Source: UBA2108 sp002713215
GTDB taxonomy: Bacteria > Bacteroidota > Bacteroidia > Flavobacteriales_G > Salibacteraceae
NCBI GenBank assembly: GCA_937891015.1
Contig: CALAPY010000102.1
Coordinates: forward strand, 1 to 49,886
Reading direction: 5' to 3'
DNA: 49,886 nucleotides
The position numbers and the translations under genes were made by a program. Position 1 is the first letter of the stretch. The number at the start of each line of letters is the position of its first letter. Below are positions 17,755 to 24,059 of the stretch, piece after piece. A model generated the notes under the pieces. That model made no database searches. It saw only the letters and a program-made list of their open reading frames with translations, and was not told where the DNA came from.

Positions 17755-18177
17755 CTAGCTTGAAATAAGTCCGCTCTTTCTTGCAGTTTGTACCGCTTGT
17801 GTACGCCGTTTCACATCTAGTTTTGCGAATAAATTGCTCGTATGCGATTTTACGGTACTCTCAGAAACGAATAATTTTTCAGCGATTTCTTGATTGGTTA
17901 ACCCTTCGGTAATACCCAACAGAACATCCATTTCTCTCAATGAAATTCCAAGATCTTTCATCACTTCTTCATTGGATTTCGGTTTTTCACCGCCGACCTT
18001 TTTGTGATTAACCCACTTAATTCCTGCCCATATTCCTGCCGATGTGAACAGGATGGCTAGTAAACCTATATACAGTTCTAACGAAACATTTTTTACGAAG
18101 TAGGAATATTCCAGGTATTTTAATATTCCTACCAACACAGCCAGAAGAAAACCAAAAAGAATTACTTGTTTTTGCAC
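17755..18177 (-). CDS. Membrane-anchored LuxR-type regulator
   Basis: A 140-residue protein with two N-terminal transmembrane helices (5-22 and 34-54), a short linker (HKKVGGEKPKSNEEVMKDLG) and a C-terminal LuxR/GerE helix-turn-helix (LSLREMDVL-like start, then LTNQEIAEKLFVSESTVKSHTSNLFAKL). It has no receiver domain, so any signal must come through the membrane part or a partner. The DNA-binding helix is complete. The neighbouring DUF4199 gene downstream is the obvious candidate target or partner. A -7 element sits only 4 bases before the ATG. Confidence 0.85.
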   Translation of the reverse strand: MQKQVILFGFLLAVLVGILKYLEYSYFVKNVSLELYIGLLAILFTSAGIWAGIKWVNHKKVGGEKPKSNEEVMKDLGISLREMDVLLGITEGLTNQEIAEKLFVSESTVKSHTSNLFAKLDVKRRTQAVQTARKSGLISS

Positions 18178-18181
18178 CTTT

Positions 18182-18189
18182 CAAAAATA
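18182..18189 (-). promoter_or_regulatory. Candidate -7 element for the LuxR-type gene
   Basis: TATTTTTG on the minus strand matches TAnnTTTG, with only 4 bases between it and the ATG at 18177. If used, the message would be leaderless or nearly so. Confidence 0.35.
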
Positions 18190-18278
18190 GATGTATAGCC
18201 AGATTTTCGATGCAAAATCAGAAGCCCTGAGAAGAAAATGCTATTTTAGTGAATCAGTTTTATTAAAGAACCAAGGAT

Positions 18279-18833
18279 ATGAAGACGTTTTTTGCTGTTT
18301 TGACTCTCTTAGGTTTTTTAAGTACTCTAAATGCTCAAAGCACCTATTTGGTAACGGTATACGGAGATACGGTTGCCTGTGATTCCGTTGACGATGGAGA
18401 CTGCATAATTGATGGTAAACTGAGTACCAAATTTGAAAAAAGGGAAATAACACTTACCGTGTCGAACGGAGAAACCACTATTTTCAAAAAGGGATTTAAT
18501 AAGGGCAAGATTATCATGGCAAGTGACTCTGTATTACTGACCTTACAGAGTCTTGAGGTAGTAAAACATGGATTGGTGGTTACCGATAGTCGTATTTATT
18601 TTATTGATCGCGCCAGTCTTGATATTTTGCACGAATATTCCAGCTGGTATCTGGATGGTGCAGGAATATTACTCAAATACTTTCCAAAGGATGATACTAA
18701 ATGCCCCAGGTATTCCTATGCCATTGAAAAATTTGATGTTGCCTGTAAAAAAGCAATTGAAACCCCAACTATTGAAGGGCGAATGGTAGTTCGGGCCTGG
18801 AACGATTGCTTTCCAATGAAAAAGCTGGAATAG
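18279..18833 (+). CDS. Secreted protein of unknown function
   Basis: A 184-residue exported protein with signal peptide MKTFFAVLTLLGFLSTLNAQ. The mature part is predicted mainly beta-strand and contains five Cys. The segment TYLVTVYGDTVACDSVDDG resembles the start of many uncharacterised Bacteroidota periplasmic proteins. No domain is recognised. Its stop lies 2 bases from the stop of the convergent SCO gene, with no terminator between. It is probably transcribed alone. Confidence 0.75.
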   Translation: MKTFFAVLTLLGFLSTLNAQSTYLVTVYGDTVACDSVDDGDCIIDGKLSTKFEKREITLTVSNGETTIFKKGFNKGKIIMASDSVLLTLQSLEVVKHGLVVTDSRIYFIDRASLDILHEYSSWYLDGAGILLKYFPKDDTKCPRYSYAIEKFDVACKKAIETPTIEGRMVVRAWNDCFPMKKLE

Positions 18834-18835
18834 TT

Positions 18836-19468
18836 TTATTTTCCTTCCAATAGGAGTTCAATATCCTCAATTAGTCGCTCAGTTTCTAATGCGTTGGTTC
18901 CGTTATAGATTCCTCTAATGTGGGCATTTTGGTCTACCAAAATTATATGTTCCGTGTGCAGAAACTGACTAGAATCTTTTGAAAACCCAGGCTCTTCTTC
19001 CGCAAAATAGGAATAACGTGCGAGGGAGTATATGTCTTTCTTATCTCCCGTAAGCAGGTGCCAATTGGAAGTATTAATTTTCATGGTTTCGGCATACTCT
19101 TTAAGCCTGGGCACTGAATCGATCCAAGGGGTGACCGTATGAGATAAGATTAAAAACTCATTGCTGTTTGCAAACTCCGATTGTACCGTTCGAAGGTTGT
19201 TCATCATTTTAGGGCAAACGCTTGGGCATGCTGTAAAAAAGAAGTTCGCTACATATATTTTTCCGTTGGTTTTTGAATCGGTGATATTGGTTCCACCGTT
19301 GGATGTAAAACTAAATTCACCTATTTGATGCAGCGTGTCAACATAAGGAGAATTTGTGCTCATCCAAATGGCCTTAAAACTTGGCTCATGGTAATACGGA
19401 ACTCGTGAGTTCTCTTCTCTACAAGACCACAGAGTCAACACCAGTACGCAAAACACTGTCCACTTCAT
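18836..19468 (-). CDS. SCO1/SenC-family lipoprotein
   Basis: A 210-residue thioredoxin-fold lipoprotein (lipobox LTLWSC). The copper-binding pair is FTACPSVCPK (CxxxC), and a distal His lies in FLHTEHIILVD, 8 residues before the Asp, as in Sco proteins. SCO proteins deliver copper to, or reduce cysteines of, the CuA site of respiratory oxidases and related copper enzymes. No oxidase subunit is in the window. The start is taken at MKWTVFC (19468); an ATG nine bases upstream is possible. It overlaps the MORN-repeat gene by 50 bases and is last in the exported-protein operon. Confidence 0.88.
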   Translation of the reverse strand: MKWTVFCVLVLTLWSCREENSRVPYYHEPSFKAIWMSTNSPYVDTLHQIGEFSFTSNGGTNITDSKTNGKIYVANFFFTACPSVCPKMMNNLRTVQSEFANSNEFLILSHTVTPWIDSVPRLKEYAETMKINTSNWHLLTGDKKDIYSLARYSYFAEEEPGFSKDSSQFLHTEHIILVDQNAHIRGIYNGTNALETERLIEDIELLLEGK

Positions 19469-20024
19469 CCCAAACATTTTCGCAATTTTTGACTCCTACC
19501 AGGCCGTATCGGCGTCCATTTTTAATTTCGTAATTGGCCTTAATTCTTCCATCCCTTTTCCACATTTTCTGAATTCCTGTTTCCTGGCCCTTCGAATAAT
19601 TAAAAACCCGATAAAGCTGACCGGAAGCGTACCATTCTTTTAGTTCGCCTTCAAATTCATCGTCCTTAAAATGATACAAAAATTGCATTTGCCCATTTTT
19701 CCACCAACCAGTATGAATCCCTTCTTTAGCCCCCTTTTTATAATAGCGTTTTGATTTTGGCTTGCCGTTGTCGTAATATTCCAAACTCCATCCTTCTTCC
19801 TGGCCATTTAAAAATGGGGTGTAAATAATGGTGTCCGTATTATTTGCGATTAAACCGGAATAACCTGAATACGGTAAGTTATTATATAGCAATACTCCTT
19901 GTTCAAATCGGAAACTTGAATCCGAATTAGCAATAAATTGGTTTGGGATTTCTACTGCCGGTATTTCAGAATTACAGGATACGAAAAGCCAAATGCTACT
20001 GAGTAACAGTGCCAGGCGTACCAT
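19419..20024 (-). CDS. MORN/YwqK-like lipoprotein
   Basis: A 201-residue lipoprotein (lipobox WLFVSC) with at least four MORN-variant repeats of about 22 residues: EGWSLEYYDNGKPKSKRYYKKG, EGIHTGWWKNGQMQFLYHFKDD and so on. This is the layout annotated in many genomes as YwqK-type antitoxin, but no toxin is encoded nearby, and the lipoprotein signal argues for an envelope protein. I prefer the start MVRLALL (20024), which gives a compact signal peptide; ATGs at 20033 and 20039 also exist. The start overlaps the YHYH gene and the end overlaps the SCO gene. Confidence 0.8.
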   Translation of the reverse strand: MVRLALLLSSIWLFVSCNSEIPAVEIPNQFIANSDSSFRFEQGVLLYNNLPYSGYSGLIANNTDTIIYTPFLNGQEEGWSLEYYDNGKPKSKRYYKKGAKEGIHTGWWKNGQMQFLYHFKDDEFEGELKEWYASGQLYRVFNYSKGQETGIQKMWKRDGRIKANYEIKNGRRYGLVGVKNCENVWDEVDSVLRTGVDSVVL

Positions 20025-20757
20025 AAAAACCATCTCCATTTATATAAGGATCAGTTGAAGTTATATGGTAATGATATATTCCATTGGGATAATCTGCGGT
20101 GGCATGAGAATGCCCATGATAATTGTCCAAATCAGCATTGGTAACCGTTTTCCCGTTTTCCACGGGGCCATACACCGGAAACCCATCCAATAAAAAACCG
20201 AGTAGTACACTACTTCCTTGAGCACCGGTTAAGTAGGTAGGCTCCAAATGGTAGTGATACATACCTTGTTGTTGAGGATGTCCGGCATATTGATCAAAGG
20301 TGTTAATCTCATTCGACAGGTCATCACCTGGAGCTGCGTTTTGATTAAAAAAGGCTACACCGTTAATAGCAACTCCAATAGCTCCCATTGGGGTTGCCGA
20401 TTTATTCGCGGCCTCTGTAGGAGTGTGTGGGATTTTGAATGTGAAGTTTATTGCGGCAATTTTATTTGGGTTTTGATTGTAAGCCGAGTTATTGCCATTG
20501 TACGCTTCGTAGAGTGTGGATTCCCATTCGGTTCCTTTATAATAAGGGCTTTTATGATCCGGCCTTCCGTTTGTTTTAATAACGATAAATTCGCCGTCCT
20601 GATATACTTCTGAGGCCGCATAAACTTTCTTATACACGGTTAAATCGACTGATGTAGAAGGGGTTGGACTTGTGTCTTCATCTTTATCTTTTTTACAAGA
20701 GGAAAAGGCTAATAATGAAGCAACCAAAGCCAGGCAGAATAAGTTCGCGTTTTTCAT
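19996..20757 (-). CDS. YHYH-domain lipoprotein
   Basis: A 253-residue lipoprotein (lipobox AFSSC at 17-21, followed by an Asp/Lys/Ser/Pro-rich linker). The YHYH domain is complete: MYHYH at 166-170, LLDGFPVYGP around 189-198, HGHSHA at 214-219, and a second IYHYH at 227-231. The domain is widespread and its function is not established; the His clusters suggest metal binding (inference). It lies 11 bases downstream of the small lipoprotein gene and overlaps the MORN gene by 29 bases, in an operon that also encodes the copper/thiol protein SCO. Confidence 0.85.
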   Translation of the reverse strand: MKNANLFCLALVASLLAFSSCKKDKDEDTSPTPSTSVDLTVYKKVYAASEVYQDGEFIVIKTNGRPDHKSPYYKGTEWESTLYEAYNGNNSAYNQNPNKIAAINFTFKIPHTPTEAANKSATPMGAIGVAINGVAFFNQNAAPGDDLSNEINTFDQYAGHPQQQGMYHYHLEPTYLTGAQGSSVLLGFLLDGFPVYGPVENGKTVTNADLDNYHGHSHATADYPNGIYHYHITSTDPYINGDGFYGTPGTVTQ

Positions 20758-20768
20758 AATTGTAAATT

Positions 20769-21272
20769 TTAAGCAGGTACTTCTTCTACATCAAAATACC
20801 TGAGGTACTGTGCAATTAATTCATCTATTTTTTTGATGCTGGCATCTGCATCTTCGTAGGAGGCAGCATTCTGAGCAGCGGTAACATTTTCCAGTATTGG
20901 GTGTAATACTGCATGTAACTGCTCATGAGCTTCTCCTTTCATCGTGCAATTCTTAATAATGTAATTGCATTGATATTGAAGTTCACCCGTTAGTTCTGCG
21001 TAATTTCTATTGTCTTCATGCGTTTCGTAAAACCCTTTTATGATGACTTGCATCATCAACATACCTTCCGATGTTTCAGGGTTAGCTAACCATTTTTGTC
21101 CATCATTAAATTGCAAAAGGTCATCAGGTTGTTTCGTACTCTCTGTTTTTGTAGGAGCTGTTTCCTCTACCGATTCTGCTGCAGGCGCCTCTTTTGCGTC
21201 GGTTGCCGATCCTGGATCACCACAGGAACTTATTAAAAGTGAGAAAACAACTAGCTTTAATATGGATTTCAT
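20769..21272 (-). CDS. Small lipoprotein of unknown function
   Basis: A 167-residue lipoprotein (lipobox LLISSC, Cys17) with a disordered Ala/Glu/Thr-rich linker (20-50) and then a helical domain. The helices contain CNYIIKNCTMKGEAHEQLHAVLHP, with two Cys spaced seven residues apart and three His nearby, which would suit a metal or heme ligand in a small bundle (inference). No family is recognised. It lies between the 12-heme cytochrome gene and the YHYH gene, 71 and 11 bases from them. Confidence 0.75.
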   Translation of the reverse strand: MKSILKLVVFSLLISSCGDPGSATDAKEAPAAESVEETAPTKTESTKQPDDLLQFNDGQKWLANPETSEGMLMMQVIIKGFYETHEDNRNYAELTGELQYQCNYIIKNCTMKGEAHEQLHAVLHPILENVTAAQNAASYEDADASIKKIDELIAQYLRYFDVEEVPA

Positions 21273-21305
21273 TATTGATAAGATTTAATTGCACCCAAAG
21301 TAAAT

Positions 21306-21351
21306 AAAACTAACAGGATGGTAGAAATATTTTATGTTCACCATTAGTTTT
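21306..21351 (-). terminator. Possible terminator/attenuator after the cytochrome gene
   Basis: The arms TTAGTTTT (21344-21351) and AAAACTAA (21306-21313) pair, with inner pairing of 21319-21322 and 21340-21343. On the minus strand the hairpin is followed by TTTTATTTA. It is imperfect and AU-rich, so it may only lower expression of the genes downstream of the cytochrome. Confidence 0.35.
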
Positions 21352-23791
21352 TTCTCTGAGCTCTAATTTTTCGTACAACAAGAAAGAGGGTTAAGGTTAA
21401 AATAGCTCCAATTAAGACTTGCATCCAGGCACTCAGCAACAAGATTTTATTAAGCATGAAGTTATGAAAGTTTGTATCCACCTTTTGGCCGGAGTATTCC
21501 TTCATATGAACCAATAGGCTAACCGCTAAATCTTTGTCTGGAATTTCTTGATGGCAGCCTTGGCAAACGCCTCGTCGATCGAGTTTTCCCCTTTCTTCCT
21601 TGTTTAGTGGCCTTGACCCTTTGAAGTGGTGCCCTACGGTTTGCAACTGTTCACTGGTTTCCGTTATAAAACGACTCCAATCGTGATCCAATTCAGGAAT
21701 AGCACCAATTTGATTTATCGTACAGTCGGCAATTGCATTTCCTTCCGCGTCTTGCAAGTCAATGGTGTATCCTTTACTTGGGTCAGCCAGAAGTTCACCC
21801 GATTGAATTCCATACCCCATTGCTTTTGGATTGTTATGACAACTTTCGCAACTTCTACCTTTTTTAGATACTGTGTGGGTATGAGTTACTGCCATATCCA
21901 GGGCTTTTTGACCTTCTTCACCGGCTCCTTCCGAATTAGAAATCCGATAGATGTGATTGAGCAACAAGGGCACCGAATCTTTACCAATTATCGTAATGGA
22001 AGTCTGGCAACCCGGAATGGATGGAGCAATTCTATTTTCTCCATTTACGGCTAATGGAGGGTCTTCAAATCGCAAATAACTTCTTTCTTCGCTGACCAGA
22101 CCGTCGATTTGATGTTGATCATTTTCTCCCCTCATTTCAGCGGTTATACCTGCTTCGTCATGAGCCAGGCCCATAGATACCCAATCCTCCTTGGTCATGT
22201 TTTTTGAATAATCGATTTTTATGTGACAGCCATAGCATTGAGGTGCCCAATCATCATGGCAGGCATAACATTCCATATTATCAATATGACCATCAACATT
22301 AACCATGGCTACAATACCTTCTTCACTAAGCTCGTTATCCTCCAGTAATTTTTTTAAGGGTGAAAATTCAATGTCTTTTCCGCCGGCAGAATGTAGGATA
22401 ACCTGATCTCCGTTTTTTACCAATTGGGGTAGTGGATTGCCTCTGGCGGAGATTAAATACCCGTCTTTTGGTTCTACCACGGTACCTTGCTTGAAATGTT
22501 CCAACAGGTCTTTGGTTACTCCACGGGCTTTGCCTTCGGCTGGAACAACACCATCGATTTCATCGCTATAACCAATTGGTAATTCCCAGGGAAATTTTTG
22601 AGGGGTACCATGGCAATCCTGACATTCAATTTCAACCGCTCCCAGGGTGCTTCCTGCTAATATTCCGGAGCTATGAACGTCGCCACTGGTATGACAATCC
22701 TGGCACATCATTCCTTTGTCTTTATGAATATCGGCATGCAGTTGAATGTACTTTTTACCAAATGTTTCTTCCTGTTCTTCACCACCTCCCATAAATGGTG
22801 CTGAATAGGCGGTTTCGAACAAGCCCATATAAGAAGTTCCTATTCTTCTTCCACGATTGTGGCAGGTAACACAAGTACGCGACGGTATTCCGGAATATTC
22901 TTTTCCGTGAACGTTTACTTTACATTCCCGGGTACTTTGAAAACTGTGAACCAATGGATGTCCTGGTTCTGTCCTGGAAATACTCAAGTCATTTCCTTCG
23001 TAGTATCCTTGGGTGGAGTATGGAACATGGCAGGATGAACATCCAATACCGCGAAATTCACCTTTTCTCATACTTCCCTGGCCACCGGTATGGCACCGTT
23101 GGCATTCTTGTCGTATGTAGGTAAATACTGCTTTTTGTGGATCCTTCATAACCTGGTCGGCATCAGGAGCCAGAGGCAATTGCTTCATTTTTGAGGGGAA
23201 AACATTGGGCTCAATTTCCTTTAATTTTTGCATGTAAGCTTTATGAATCTCGGTTCCCAATTGCTCATGAAGAGGAAGCTCTTCCACATCAAAATTCGCC
23301 CAATCGTGTTTATATCCATTGGGGGCTCCAAATCCCCATTGAGTTCCCTGAATTTTTCCGGCTTCAGTAAACATAAGAGAAGTAAATTGAGGTTTAACCT
23401 GGGCCTCGTGGCAACCTCCACAGGTATTTTGATTGATCCAGGGACTTCCCGGATCGGGATAAAACTCCTTAGGGCCTTGATGGTTGATGAAGTAATCGAC
23501 CGTTCCCTTGTGCGCTATTTTCTTGTCCTTAGATGTTGGGTTCCCACCATGACAAACAATGCAGTCATTTCCTTTGAAACTGGCTTTTTCCGCCACCTTC
23601 AGAATCTCTTTCATCATTTCAGATTCATAAGAACGAATGGGCTCAATTCCACCATGGCAGCTTAAGCATTGGTTTTCGCCGGTAGGTCCTTTTAGCTCAT
23701 CCAGTTCCTCAGGATTTGGTTCAAAAGTTTTATTTGCTCCCAATAGGGCAAAAAGAACTACTCCCGATAGAACTAGTAAATGTTTTTTCAT
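21344..23791 (-). CDS. Dodecaheme membrane-anchored cytochrome c
   Basis: An 815-residue multiheme cytochrome with signal peptide MKKHLLVLSGVVLFALLGAN and one C-terminal transmembrane helix (782-806) followed by basic RKIRAQRKN. That arrangement places the heme domain outside the inner membrane. Twelve CxxCH heme-binding motifs start at Cys 42, 77, 124, 230, 251, 307, 363, 390, 508, 519, 648 and 743. Further His residues (for example HTHT at 637-640 and HH at 721-722) can supply second ligands. I do not recognise it as NrfA, HAO or OTR. It probably carries electrons between the quinone pool and periplasmic or outer-membrane acceptors (inference). It is first in the exported-protein cluster ending with SCO. 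Confidence 0.88.
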   Translation of the reverse strand: MKKHLLVLSGVVLFALLGANKTFEPNPEELDELKGPTGENQCLSCHGGIEPIRSYESEMMKEILKVAEKASFKGNDCIVCHGGNPTSKDKKIAHKGTVDYFINHQGPKEFYPDPGSPWINQNTCGGCHEAQVKPQFTSLMFTEAGKIQGTQWGFGAPNGYKHDWANFDVEELPLHEQLGTEIHKAYMQKLKEIEPNVFPSKMKQLPLAPDADQVMKDPQKAVFTYIRQECQRCHTGGQGSMRKGEFRGIGCSSCHVPYSTQGYYEGNDLSISRTEPGHPLVHSFQSTRECKVNVHGKEYSGIPSRTCVTCHNRGRRIGTSYMGLFETAYSAPFMGGGEEQEETFGKKYIQLHADIHKDKGMMCQDCHTSGDVHSSGILAGSTLGAVEIECQDCHGTPQKFPWELPIGYSDEIDGVVPAEGKARGVTKDLLEHFKQGTVVEPKDGYLISARGNPLPQLVKNGDQVILHSAGGKDIEFSPLKKLLEDNELSEEGIVAMVNVDGHIDNMECYACHDDWAPQCYGCHIKIDYSKNMTKEDWVSMGLAHDEAGITAEMRGENDQHQIDGLVSEERSYLRFEDPPLAVNGENRIAPSIPGCQTSITIIGKDSVPLLLNHIYRISNSEGAGEEGQKALDMAVTHTHTVSKKGRSCESCHNNPKAMGYGIQSGELLADPSKGYTIDLQDAEGNAIADCTINQIGAIPELDHDWSRFITETSEQLQTVGHHFKGSRPLNKEERGKLDRRGVCQGCHQEIPDKDLAVSLLVHMKEYSGQKVDTNFHNFMLNKILLLSAWMQVLIGAILTLTLFLVVRKIRAQRKN

Positions 23792-23829
23792 GAATAGGCA
23801 GAGTGGAGACTCTCAGTTTGTTTAGGTTT

Positions 23830-23837
23830 CAAATGTA
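23830..23837 (-). promoter_or_regulatory. Candidate -7 element for the cytochrome gene
   Basis: TACATTTG on the minus strand matches TAnnTTTG and lies 38 bases upstream of the ATG at 23791. No -33 partner was found, which would fit an activator-dependent promoter. Confidence 0.4.
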
Positions 23838-23892
23838 ATGTTTGGTGTAAGGGGAAAAACTTATGCTCTGCGTTTTTTTCATAATGCGATGA

Positions 23893-23991
23893 GGTAGGTA
23901 TCTACCAATGTTTAACATTGAGGGTTATACCCTTTGCTGGGTTAACTAGAGTAGGCAATCTTCTAACTTTCAAATAACTGTAAAGTTATTT
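23893..23991. promoter_or_regulatory. Cluster of inverted repeats between cytochrome and CotH genes
   Basis: Four dyads lie within 100 bases of this 268-base divergent region: GGTA...TACC (23893-23906), CAATGTT-t-AACATTG (23906-23920), GGGT-tat-ACCC (23922-23932) and AAATAACT-gtaa-AGTTATTT (23972-23991). The last has a TAAC-N6-GTTA core with Crp/Fnr-like symmetry. They may be operators for either gene. No protein is assigned to them. Confidence 0.4.
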
Positions 23992-24059
23992 CGAAGGATT
24001 GAGATAGGTTTATCGTCTAATCAGATATTCGGTATCAAAACAATCTTTAAAACGTAATA

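Noticed and set aside
19419..20024. Type II toxin-antitoxin system (YwqK antitoxin)
   Set aside because: MORN-like repeats share the database label, but the protein is a lipoprotein and no toxin gene is adjacent.
20248..20613. Gene on the plus strand inside the YHYH gene
   Set aside because: It lies antisense to a clear lipoprotein gene with intact conserved motifs, and its own product has no recognisable features.
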